Source of the DNA: Methanofollis fontis
Lineage (GTDB): Archaea; Halobacteriota; Methanomicrobia; Methanomicrobiales; Methanofollaceae
DNA length: 59,488 nucleotides
Direction of reading: 5' to 3'
Assembly (NCBI RefSeq): GCF_004297185.1
Contig: NZ_PGCL01000007.1
Coordinates: 1-59,488 of the forward strand
The position numbers and the translations under genes were made by a program. The notes below the pieces were generated by a model. That model did no database searches and was not told the origin of the DNA. It saw only the letters and a list, made by a program, of their open reading frames with translations. Of this stretch, positions 26,049-33,783 are shown piece after piece (positions within the stretch are counted from its first letter, which is position 1; each line of letters opens with the position of its first letter).

Positions 26049-26608
26049 CTCAAGTGCTCCTCCTCCCTGCATTCCTTGCACAGCATGATCGAGTCGAGAG
26101 ATACCAGTTCGTCACTCATCTTTCCGCACCGGTCACAGACGCCCATGGTGTAACTCTCCTCCCGGTTGATCACGATGAGATCAGACATGATCTCATTCAG
26201 TTCGTTGGCGACGCCGAGGAGGTCCCTGACGGTGACGATGCCGGTGACCTTCCCGTTGTCAACGACCGGGAGTCTCCGCACCCGGTGACTGATCATCATG
26301 TGCGCAGCTTCCCCCACGGTCATATCGGCATCGATGGTGATCAGGGGAGTGCTCATGATGTCTTTGACACGGACCTCGCTCGGTCTGAGGTCCTGTGCGA
26401 CAACTTTGCAGTTCATATCCTGTTCGGTGACGATGCCGATCGGGACGTTCCCTGACAGGACGATGCAGCTCCCAACCTCATCACGGCACATCATGGCCGC
26501 GGCTTTTGCGACTGTTGCCTCTGCCTCGATGGTGGTAGGGTTGACCCTCATCACTTCCTTCAGCGGAACCCTGGTTTCTACGTACATTGTGTCTCTCGTG
26601 TTGGACAT
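26045..26608 (-). CDS. CBS-pair protein with C-terminal zinc ribbon (operon gene 1)
   Basis: The start at MSNTRDTMYVETR follows GGGGTGA by four bases and gives 187 residues. One CBS pair (PIGIVTEQDM and VTGIVTVRDL, about residues 20-140) is followed by a small zinc ribbon, CDRCGK...CKEC, near residues 159-183. The ribbon offers a nucleic-acid or protein contact that the other four members lack, so this may be the specificity subunit of the set. It is the promoter-proximal gene. Confidence 0.87.
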   Translation of the reverse strand: MSNTRDTMYVETRVPLKEVMRVNPTTIEAEATVAKAAAMMCRDEVGSCIVLSGNVPIGIVTEQDMNCKVVAQDLRPSEVRVKDIMSTPLITIDADMTVGEAAHMMISHRVRRLPVVDNGKVTGIVTVRDLLGVANELNEIMSDLIVINREESYTMGVCDRCGKMSDELVSLDSIMLCKECREEEHLR

Positions 26609-26673
26609 GAGTTCACCCCAGAGGGTCGCTGTTCTCCGGAATAATCCAGATACCACAAACTATGTGATTCCCC

Positions 26674-26681
26674 TATAAAAG
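26674..26681 (-). promoter_or_regulatory. TATA box of the CBS operon
   Basis: The minus strand reads TTCTTTTATAGGGG; TTTTATA is the TATA element. A start about 26 bases on, near 26651, leaves a 42-base leader with the GGGGTGA ribosome site. It is divergent from the GTPase promoter 70 bases away. Confidence 0.6.
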
Positions 26682-26749
26682 AATACTGTAGGAAATTTTG
26701 GCAATTGCGCCCGTATGCGTCGAGGTTATATCGCCGACAATATGGGCGG

Positions 26750-26758
26750 ATATTTATA
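26750..26758 (+). promoter_or_regulatory. TATA box of the GTPase operon
   Basis: ATATTTATA precedes CCGG on the plus strand. The predicted start near 26781 gives a leader of about 34 bases that contains GGGGATGA just before the ATG. The site shares a 158-base gap with the divergent CBS promoter. Confidence 0.6.
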
Positions 26759-26814
26759 CCGGAGCGGGCAATCATCTATTGAGTAGCTGTATACTCACCA
26801 ATAGGGGATGAACG

Positions 26815-27456
26815 ATGAGTTTTCTTGTTCGGGCAAAGCAAAAGGTATCAAAATTTCTCAAGTCGTTTTTCAGCAAAAAACGCTCCAGAATCGGTATTTA
26901 CGGTCCTCCCAATGCCGGTAAGACCACCCTTGCCAATAGGATCGTGCGGGACTGGACCGGCGATGCAGTGGGGCCGGTTTCAGAGATCCCGCACGAAACC
27001 CGGCGGGCACGGCGGAAGGAGGATATCACCATCACGGGCACGAACGGCAGTTCGGTGGTGATTGATATCGTGGATACGCCGGGCGTGACCACGAAGATCG
27101 ACTACAATGAGTTCCTGGAATATGGTCTTGAGAAGGACGAGGCGGTCAAGAGGGCCAGGGAAGCAACCGAGGGCGTTGCCGAGGCGATGCACTGGCTCAG
27201 GGACGACATCGATGGTGTGATCTACATGCTGGACTCCACGCTGGACCCCTTCCTGCAGGTGAACATCATGATGATCGGGATCATCGAGAGCCGAAAACTC
27301 CCGGTGGTCATTGTCGCCAACAAGATTGATCTCCCTGATGCCGCTCCCCAGCGGATCAGGAGTGCTTTCCCCCAGCACCCGGTGATCTCGATCTCCGGGA
27401 TGGAGGGCGACAATGTTGAGGAGCTCTACGAGAAGATGACCGAGATGTTCGGGTGA
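26815..27456 (+). CDS. arvA: Era-like small GTPase (ArvA family)
   Basis: This 213-residue GTPase has a basic N-terminal helix (residues 4-25), the P-loop GPPNAGKTT (30-38), DTPG near residue 92, NKID near 165 and a final ISG motif. It heads a three-gene operon with the DUF2073 and zinc-ribbon proteins. The same trio is called Era-like/OapB/OapC in archaea and ArvA/B/C in Haloferax, where, as I recall, the GTPase drives extracellular vesicle formation. A role in vesicles here is inferred from family and context only. GGGGATGA precedes the ATG. Confidence 0.85.
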   Translation: MSFLVRAKQKVSKFLKSFFSKKRSRIGIYGPPNAGKTTLANRIVRDWTGDAVGPVSEIPHETRRARRKEDITITGTNGSSVVIDIVDTPGVTTKIDYNEFLEYGLEKDEAVKRAREATEGVAEAMHWLRDDIDGVIYMLDSTLDPFLQVNIMMIGIIESRKLPVVIVANKIDLPDAAPQRIRSAFPQHPVISISGMEGDNVEELYEKMTEMFG

Positions 27457-27833
27457 TCAGGATGATCCAGGGAGTACAGATAGATTTCCTCTCGGCCGAG
27501 AGACTGGACAGGCTGACGATGATGGAGAAGATCCGGCTGATCCTCGATGATGTGCGCTCAGGGACCATCGTGGTCCTGGAGAAGGGTCTTGCCCCCGAGG
27601 AGCAGAGCAGGCTGATCGAACTGACGATGCTGGAGATCAAACCGGACGGCTTTTCGGGGATCGAGCTCGAGACCTATCCTGCCCGGGGCGGAAACGAGGG
27701 TCTGGGTGGTTTCTTCTCCCGCCTCGTCGGGAAGAAGTCGGAGTCCCGCCTGACGGTGATCGGTCCGGCCAACCAGCTCAAGACCCTCAAGAAGGATGAG
27801 GACCTGATCAGCGCCTGGGTTTCGTCCCGGTGA
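27453..27833 (+). CDS. arvB: OapB/ArvB family protein (DUF2073)
   Basis: This 126-residue protein is of the DUF2073/OapB type (VQIDFLSAERLDRLTMMEKI, then IVVLEKGLAPEEQSRLIE). Residues 60-100 contain the conserved GIELETYPARG segment. A GTG start overlaps the GTPase stop (GTGA); the ATG at 27462 is the alternative. Members occur almost only beside this GTPase and the zinc-ribbon gene. The biochemical function is unknown; an accessory to the GTPase is likely. Confidence 0.85.
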   Translation: MIRMIQGVQIDFLSAERLDRLTMMEKIRLILDDVRSGTIVVLEKGLAPEEQSRLIELTMLEIKPDGFSGIELETYPARGGNEGLGGFFSRLVGKKSESRLTVIGPANQLKTLKKDEDLISAWVSSR

Positions 27834-27840
27834 TGGAGCA

Positions 27841-28221
27841 ATGCCGCACAAGTGCACCAGATGCGGAAGGGAGTTCGAAGACGGTTCTATCGAGATCCTG
27901 AAGGGCTGTCCGAGCTGCGGGGGAAAGAAGTTCCTCTACATCAGGGAAGCGAGGCGGCACGAGGATGTGCTCGAGGAGAAGACAATCCCGGAGATCGCCG
28001 AGGAGACCGAGGAGGAGGAGCTCGAGGTCCGGGAGGAGGCGCCCAGACCGGTGGAATGCTATGACCGGGTGGAGTCGATCCGGATCCTGGGTCCGGGCTC
28101 CTATGAGCTGAACATCGAGAAACTCGCACAGAGCGATGAAATGGTCCTCGGCCATGGTGAGGGCAAATACAGCGTTGATATCCTTTCCATGAATAAAAGG
28201 TTCCGGAAACAGAAGAAATAA
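27841..28221 (+). CDS. arvC: OapC/ArvC family zinc-ribbon protein
   Basis: A 126-residue protein with an N-terminal zinc ribbon (CTRCGR near residue 5 and CPSCGG near residue 23), an acidic middle (EEETEEEELEVREE region, about 53-67) and a C-terminal module ending in a basic tail (NKRFRKQKK). The layout fits OapC. It starts seven bases after the previous stop and is followed by a T-rich terminator, so the operon has exactly three genes. Confidence 0.85.
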   Translation: MPHKCTRCGREFEDGSIEILKGCPSCGGKKFLYIREARRHEDVLEEKTIPEIAEETEEEELEVREEAPRPVECYDRVESIRILGPGSYELNIEKLAQSDEMVLGHGEGKYSVDILSMNKRFRKQKK

Positions 28222-28249
28222 GGGCATTGCCTCTTTCCCTCTGCCGGTC

Positions 28250-28263
28250 CCAATTTTTTTATA
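28250..28263 (+). terminator. oligo-T terminator after arvC
   Basis: CAATTTTTTTATATTC lies 30 bases after the stop, with seven consecutive T at 28254-28260, a standard archaeal termination signal. Confidence 0.6.
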
Positions 28264-28409
28264 TTCTCAGCTCCATAAAGAAATACACCAAACGTCTTCG
28301 GCACCGCTTTTTCCTTTGATATGATCGGTGCCGTTTTTAGCCCGGATACATCTATCTGACCCCCTTCTGGAATATGTTTGAGGACCGGGTTGACGGAGGT
28401 GAACCTATC

Positions 28410-29534
28410 ATGAAACCGCGATACCTGACACAGGTCGACCAGATCGAACTTCTTGACAACGAAGACCGGGCCGCACTGCGGCGGGTTGAGGAAAAGTTTG
28501 CCTTCCGATCAAACGAGTATTACCTCTCGCTCATCGATCCCGATGATCCGCTCGATCCGATCCGCCGGATCGCCGTCCCTGACGTGAGGGAGCTGGAGGA
28601 GTCGGGGGTGCTCGATCCCTCCCGAGAATCAAACTATACTGTGGCGCCCGGACTGCAGCACAAGTACCGGGAGACCGCACTGATGCTCGTCTCCGATATG
28701 TGCGGGACTTTCTGCCGGTTCTGCTTCAGGAAACGGCTGTTCATGAACCGTGGCGCCGAGGTGACCCGTGATGTGACCGAGGAGATCGCCTATATCAGGG
28801 AGCATCCGGAGATCACGAATGTGCTCCTGACCGGCGGGGATCCCCTGATCATGGCCACCTCAAGGCTCGAACCAATAGTGGCAGCGCTCCGGGAGATCGA
28901 GCATGTGGGGATCATCAGGATCGGGACGAAGATGCCGGCCTTCAACCCCTACCGGATCCTGGACGACCCCTCCCTGCCCGAGATGATCAGGCGGTATTCG
29001 ACGAACGAGAAGCGGATCTATTTCATGGCGCAGTTCAACCACCCGCGAGAACTCACCCCGCAGGCGGTGGAGGCGCTCAATATCCTGCTGGCGGCGGGTG
29101 CGATCGTGGTGAACCAGACGCCCATCCTCCGGGGGGTGAACGATGACCCGGCGGTGCTCGCCGAACTCTTCAGAAAACTCTCGTTCATCGGTGTGCCGCC
29201 CTATTATGTCTTCCAGTGCCGCCCGACCCTGGGGAACCGGATGTTCCAGGTGCCGGTGGAGGAGACCTACTGTATCGTGGAGACGGCGAAATCGCAGGTA
29301 TCAGGACTCGCCAAACGGGCGCGGTTTGTGATCTCCCATGCCACCGGCAAGATCGAGGTCGCCGGCCTCACCGACGATCACATCTTCTTCAAGTACCATC
29401 AGGCGGCGGACCAGGAAAACATCGGGAAGTTTATGTGCTTCAGGCGGAACTCGACCGCCCTCTGGTTCGACGACTATACCGAACCGGTGAGTGATGTGCC
29501 GGTGCCGCAGGAGATCGGGGAGGCGTCGGGGTAA
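28410..29534 (+). CDS. KamA family radical SAM protein (lysine 2,3-aminomutase-like)
   Basis: The ATG at 28410 follows GGAGGTGA by seven bases; an upstream ATG at 28374 has no such site. The 374-residue enzyme has the radical SAM cysteines in CGTFCRFC (Cys98, Cys102, Cys105) and the GGDP motif near 150. A late Lys in the HATGKIEVAGL segment is a candidate for the PLP lysine. Family enzymes move an amino group between carbons of lysine or related substrates. In methanogens the AblA branch makes beta-lysine for the osmolyte N-acetyl-beta-lysine, but no ablB acetyltransferase lies adjacent, so the substrate is open. Confidence 0.85.
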   Translation: MKPRYLTQVDQIELLDNEDRAALRRVEEKFAFRSNEYYLSLIDPDDPLDPIRRIAVPDVRELEESGVLDPSRESNYTVAPGLQHKYRETALMLVSDMCGTFCRFCFRKRLFMNRGAEVTRDVTEEIAYIREHPEITNVLLTGGDPLIMATSRLEPIVAALREIEHVGIIRIGTKMPAFNPYRILDDPSLPEMIRRYSTNEKRIYFMAQFNHPRELTPQAVEALNILLAAGAIVVNQTPILRGVNDDPAVLAELFRKLSFIGVPPYYVFQCRPTLGNRMFQVPVEETYCIVETAKSQVSGLAKRARFVISHATGKIEVAGLTDDHIFFKYHQAADQENIGKFMCFRRNSTALWFDDYTEPVSDVPVPQEIGEASG

Positions 29535-29796
29535 TTCCCCATACCTTCCTGCATGTCCTCCAATTGAGCTGGAAATTGGGTGAATCGCCTCTCTCCCCTA
29601 TGCGATGGAGGTGGAATTCCTGAATTGCTCTGGATATCTGAATGTGTTTTGCCTGCCTCTGTTCTGCTGTTGCTTTTGAGGACTATTCTGGCCTCATTTG
29701 TTGTGGGGTGACGAACCCTGCCACCGCTACCGGGAGAACCGTCTGGTTTCATCCCGTATGCTTCACAGGCCTCCTGAATCTGATGCGATCAAATGG

Positions 29797-29803
29797 AAAA
29801 AAA
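29797..29803 (-). terminator. oligo-T terminator of the pilin-like operon
   Basis: Seven T in a row on the minus strand lie four bases after the end of the LamG/PKD protein. The remaining intergenic stretch back to 29535 holds nothing recognised. Confidence 0.55.
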
Positions 29804-29806
29804 GGG

Positions 29807-31894
29807 TCAGTTGAGGGTATAATCTGTAATCGATCCGGTAAACCAGATGGTATTTGATGGGTTATCCAGGTTCATCACACCATCTGTCCCTGGCATCAGG
29901 TTGGAGAGGGTGATCTCCTGATCGTCGTCGGTTCTGTCGATGATGGGAGTGCCGTCCACCCTGAAGTCTGTCCATTTCTCCTTTGAGGGTACGATCAGCG
30001 TGAGTGTCGATATGAGAGAGTCGTGGCTCCTGATGTAGATGCTTTTCATATTGCCGTTTTCTCTCTCGTCTCCGTTGATATACAGTGTTACATCGTTGTA
30101 GTTGAACTCTGAGATCATCTGGTCGATGATGTCGATATGGCCATTGCCCTCCTCTCCGATCTCAAGCCTGACGGTGTCACCGATAGAAAGGTCAAAACGT
30201 TCATTCTTGATTGATATATAGGAGTCGGCACCAGTCACCCTGAATTCCAGGTACCCTCCTTCTTCGAGATATCCGGGTTTTCCGTTTTCTGTGTTGAGCA
30301 GGGTGTCATGACCCGTGGCGGCTGCTGTGACCGTGATGTAACCTGCCTTTGTTTCGGTATCAGATCCGAAACAGTTCGTCGCAGTCAGCGCCACCGTATA
30401 GGTGCCGGCGTCGGTGTAGGTGTGGGTGGAGTTCTGTTCGGTGGATGTGGCGCCGTCCCCGAAGTCCCAGAGCCATGCGGTCGGGTGGCGGTCTGAGAGG
30501 TCGGTAAAGTTCACGGTCAGGGGTGCGTTGCCGCTCAGGACGTCGGCGCTGAAGGCCGCATCTGCCGGGCACCCGACAGGGGTGTAGGCGGCATGGTGTG
30601 CACTGACCTCCTGCGGGCTGAGGGCGGTGCTATAGATGGAGACGTTTGCGATCGAGCCATTGAACCATTTCTGGCGGTTGGCGTCTGAACCGATGTATAC
30701 CGGATCGGTGCTCGTCGTCAGGGTGCCGGTGAGTGATGTCGATGACTTCTCCTCGCCGTCCACATACAGACGCAGGGTGCTGCCGTCATAGGTGAGGGCG
30801 ATATGGTACCAGCGGTTCAGGGTGGGTCGTCCATCGTCCCAGTGGATGGTGGTCTTGCCCGATGCGGTGGTGACGCCGCCCTGCCAGCCCTGCCAGATGT
30901 CCAGGTCGATGCCGTGACCGTTCCAGTCCCGCTTTTCGATCACCTTTGCCGTGGCATATTCGGTCGGGTAGGCCCATGCCTCGTAGGTGACGGCGTCTGT
31001 GGGGTTGAGTCCGGCGCGGTTCGGGATGGAGACGCTGTCGCCGTCGCCGTCGAAGACCAGGTAGCCGCGGTTCGGGCAGGAGATCCAGGCGGCGCCGGTG
31101 ATGGTGCCGTCGTCGTCGTTCCCGCTCCTGTCATAGACGATTGTTCCGGACCCCTCGTCCATCGGCCAGAAGCCTTCGGTGACGGTTGGCGGACCGTTCA
31201 CGGTGATGGTCTGTGTGGTGGTGTCCTGTTCGCCGCCGCCGTTTCGTGCCGTGAGGCGCACCGTATACTCCCCGGCGGTCTCGAAGGTGTGGGTGGGATT
31301 CTGCTCACCTGATGTGGTGTTCTCGTCAAAGACCCAGTACCACCGGTCAGGTCCGCCTGTGGAGGTGTCGGTGAACGTCACCTCCAGGGGGGCGGTGCCG
31401 TTCAGCGGTGTTGCGGTGAAGGAGGCGATCAGTTCCTCCGGCGCATCTGTTTGTGTCGGCACCGCCGTCACGATCCCGTCATCCCCCACAAGGTGGAGCA
31501 CCCATCCGGTCCCGCCTCCACTGCCGCTGGCGGTGACCAGCACCCCATCGGGTTCGGGGTCGTTGCCCATCGCCAGGGTGAGCGTCTGCCCGTTCTCCCA
31601 GAGTGTCCAGTCCGTCGATCCGCTTTCGTCCACGAGATCGGCGGTCCGGTCCTGATCGTCCACATATACCACGAATGCGCCCCGCTCCAGCGGGTCGCCA
31701 CCGTCATGGAGGAGGACGAGGCGGTGGTCGCCGTCGGTGGTATTGTCAAAGGCCACGCTTGCAAGCATGGCCGGCGCCTCCTCTGCCGGGGGGTCTGAGA
31801 GGATGGCGACGCCGATGACCGTCACCCCCACCACCGATATGACGATCAGGGTGACGACGGCGATGAGTTCTGATGTTGCGGTGTCGTTCTGCAT
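29807..31894 (-). CDS. pilin-like surface protein with PKD-LamG-PKD domains
   Basis: The 695-residue protein starts like an archaeal type IV pilin (DUF1628): a short charged segment, then a hydrophobic helix (LIAVVTLIVISVVGVTVIGV, residues 10-29). After an N-terminal beta region come a PKD domain (about 155-240), a LamG/concanavalin-type domain (about 245-440, with WYHIALTYDGSTLRLYVDGE), a second PKD (about 455-535, WLWDFGDGATSTEQNSTHTY) and an unrecognised C-terminal domain of some 150 residues. PKD and LamG suggest carbohydrate or protein binding outside the cell. It is the last gene of a three-gene operon. Confidence 0.85.
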   Translation of the reverse strand: MQNDTATSELIAVVTLIVISVVGVTVIGVAILSDPPAEEAPAMLASVAFDNTTDGDHRLVLLHDGGDPLERGAFVVYVDDQDRTADLVDESGSTDWTLWENGQTLTLAMGNDPEPDGVLVTASGSGGGTGWVLHLVGDDGIVTAVPTQTDAPEELIASFTATPLNGTAPLEVTFTDTSTGGPDRWYWVFDENTTSGEQNPTHTFETAGEYTVRLTARNGGGEQDTTTQTITVNGPPTVTEGFWPMDEGSGTIVYDRSGNDDDGTITGAAWISCPNRGYLVFDGDGDSVSIPNRAGLNPTDAVTYEAWAYPTEYATAKVIEKRDWNGHGIDLDIWQGWQGGVTTASGKTTIHWDDGRPTLNRWYHIALTYDGSTLRLYVDGEEKSSTSLTGTLTTSTDPVYIGSDANRQKWFNGSIANVSIYSTALSPQEVSAHHAAYTPVGCPADAAFSADVLSGNAPLTVNFTDLSDRHPTAWLWDFGDGATSTEQNSTHTYTDAGTYTVALTATNCFGSDTETKAGYITVTAAATGHDTLLNTENGKPGYLEEGGYLEFRVTGADSYISIKNERFDLSIGDTVRLEIGEEGNGHIDIIDQMISEFNYNDVTLYINGDERENGNMKSIYIRSHDSLISTLTLIVPSKEKWTDFRVDGTPIIDRTDDDQEITLSNLMPGTDGVMNLDNPSNTIWFTGSITDYTLN

Positions 31895-31902
31895 TTTAAC
31901 CC

Positions 31903-32754
31903 CTATGTATCCAGCGTACCAAGCACAGATTGGTAGGCGATCACCGAGTTATTTATGTCATATACAATTGCTGTTACGGAAATCAGATCCCCATCGGCTC
32001 CTAGGTTTTCTGTGGTTTTTAAGGTGTGATTGTAATAGAAGGCCTCTGCCTCGCTCTGAGTCAGGTTCAGTGCAATGATATGTGAGGAGAGCTCGCCCTT
32101 GTTACTTTCTTTAAGATCATTATAATTGTAGATGGCCATATGGACGTAATGTGCAGAGGGTGTCGATATGTTTACGGAAAACGTAAAGTCCTTGCTTGCA
32201 TCTATGACATAGTTGTTCACGACGTCAGGACCAACAATCATCTCAGACGACGTTTCATTCTCTCCTCCTTCAGGCGTCACCGTCACCACCGGCCACGTCC
32301 CGGCCCCGCCCTCGTCCACAAACCCACCTGCGTCCACCGCTGCCGCCGCATATCGTGGTTCGGCGATCACCATTTCGCCCCCGCTTGAATCGACGACCGA
32401 GACCACCACGCGCTCGATCTGGGCGACGTCGCCTGTATAGGTGAGGTTCTCGCCGATCGACCAGATGCCGTCCCCGGAGAGGGTGAATTCATCGGTCCGG
32501 TCCTCAAGACCGCTCCCATTGTCCACATAGATCCGGTATTCCCCCTCCGAGAGGGTGTCGCCCCCCTCGTGGAAGAGCACGAAGGTGGTGTTGTCCGTCG
32601 AGGTCGCCGCTACCACGCTCACCCGCGGGACCTCGGCCGGCGGGGGCTGCGAGAGGATTGTCACCGCCACGATCGCCACACCAAGCACCACCAGCGAGAT
32701 CAGCAGCACGGCCCCGATCACCTCGGAGACGCCTTCTTCATAGATTCTGTCCAT
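31903..32754 (-). CDS. archaeal type IV pilin N-terminal domain protein
   Basis: The start at MDRIYEEGVSEVIGAVLL follows AGGTGA by five bases; the frame also has a GTG at 32763 and ATG at 32760. The motif EEGVSEVIGAVLLISLVVLGV is the classic archaeal pilin/flagellin-like segment: charged residues, cleavage before the hydrophobic assembly helix. The 283-residue body is beta-rich and shares its layout (VLFHEGGDTLSEGEYRIYVDN) with the next gene's N-terminal region, so the two are paralogous. A minor pilin or adhesin subunit is likely. Confidence 0.83.
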   Translation of the reverse strand: MDRIYEEGVSEVIGAVLLISLVVLGVAIVAVTILSQPPPAEVPRVSVVAATSTDNTTFVLFHEGGDTLSEGEYRIYVDNGSGLEDRTDEFTLSGDGIWSIGENLTYTGDVAQIERVVVSVVDSSGGEMVIAEPRYAAAAVDAGGFVDEGGAGTWPVVTVTPEGGENETSSEMIVGPDVVNNYVIDASKDFTFSVNISTPSAHYVHMAIYNYNDLKESNKGELSSHIIALNLTQSEAEAFYYNHTLKTTENLGADGDLISVTAIVYDINNSVIAYQSVLGTLDT

Positions 32755-32764
32755 CGTCATCACC

Positions 32765-33658
32765 TCACTCGATCAGGGATGCGGAGGTCGCAATGCTCAC
32801 CAGGTAATCGGCCCGCTCGGCCAGGAGGGTGACATGGTCGCTCCCATCGATCCGGATCCATGCAACCCCCGAACTCAGGGAGGACTCCGGGCTGACCTCA
32901 TACCATGCCGTCGGGATCCCTTCCCGCACTGGCGCCGCCGCAAACGCCCGCCGCCATGCCCGTGCCGTGCCTTCGTCACCGGTGTCGATCGAGATGTTCA
33001 CTGCACTGAACGTCCCGGTGATGTTTGCATAGGGAGGCATGTTCCGCAGACGGCTCTCGATCCGCACCGGTCCGGACCCGGCGAGAAGGGACGATCCCGT
33101 GATGTTCACCGGCGTGATCGAGACCGAGGCATTCCCGCCGGTATTGTAGACCGAAAAGGGCGGGGAAACCCGCACCGTCGTCCCGCCGGTCTGGGTGAGG
33201 AAGACGCCCCCCATCTCATAGGTCCAGGTCTGGTCCACCCAGTAGTTGTTCCCTGAGACATACTGGAGACTGCCGAGCGGTATTTCCTGTTCATCCGAAT
33301 CTGCCGTGATCGTGAGCACACTCCCGCCCGATGCGACGCTCACCGCCCCCGACGACCCCACCGGGGAGAGCAGGGGGATCGAGAGACCGCTCCCTGTCGT
33401 GGTCGCCGATCCGGACCCGAGGTCGAATGCCATCGAGAGGGTCACCCCGGTGGCATTGTTCACCCAGAGCGAGTCGAGGGCGATCTTGTAGTCGGTGAAC
33501 CGGTCCTTCACCAGGTTCATGTGCATGATCTCGTTCTCCCTCCCCTGCGCCGGGACCGCATAGACCTGATAGACGGAGAGGGCGAGCACGATCACGCCAA
33601 GGAGGAGGACGAATCCGACGACCTCGGACAGTGCCTCCTCGTCTCGGGGGGGTGCCAT
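32765..33658 (-). CDS. pilin-like secreted protein with N-terminal helix
   Basis: The start at MAPPRDEEALSEVVGFVLL gives 297 residues. DEEALSEVVGFVLLLGVIVLALSVYQVYAVPAQ is a pilin-like N-terminus; the body is Ser/Thr/Gly-rich and beta-like, with no domain recognised. No Shine-Dalgarno is seen and a TATA box ends about 25 bases upstream, so the mRNA is probably leaderless or nearly so. It is the first gene of the three-gene surface operon. Confidence 0.78.
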   Translation of the reverse strand: MAPPRDEEALSEVVGFVLLLGVIVLALSVYQVYAVPAQGRENEIMHMNLVKDRFTDYKIALDSLWVNNATGVTLSMAFDLGSGSATTTGSGLSIPLLSPVGSSGAVSVASGGSVLTITADSDEQEIPLGSLQYVSGNNYWVDQTWTYEMGGVFLTQTGGTTVRVSPPFSVYNTGGNASVSITPVNITGSSLLAGSGPVRIESRLRNMPPYANITGTFSAVNISIDTGDEGTARAWRRAFAAAPVREGIPTAWYEVSPESSLSSGVAWIRIDGSDHVTLLAERADYLVSIATSASLIE

Positions 33659-33683
33659 GATACGGGAAGTTTTTTTCCGGGCT

Positions 33684-33692
33684 GTATATATT
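33684..33692 (-). promoter_or_regulatory. TATA box of the pilin-like operon
   Basis: The minus strand reads GGAATATATACAGCC. The distance to the ATG at 33658 is about that from TATA to the start site, which implies a very short leader or none. Confidence 0.55.
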
Positions 33693-33783
33693 CCTTTCAG
33701 AATCACCACGCCTGCAGATGTGGATAATGTTAAGAAAGCGCCGGTTCATAGGTAGGGTAGAATAAAGTACGGGGAATGAAGAC

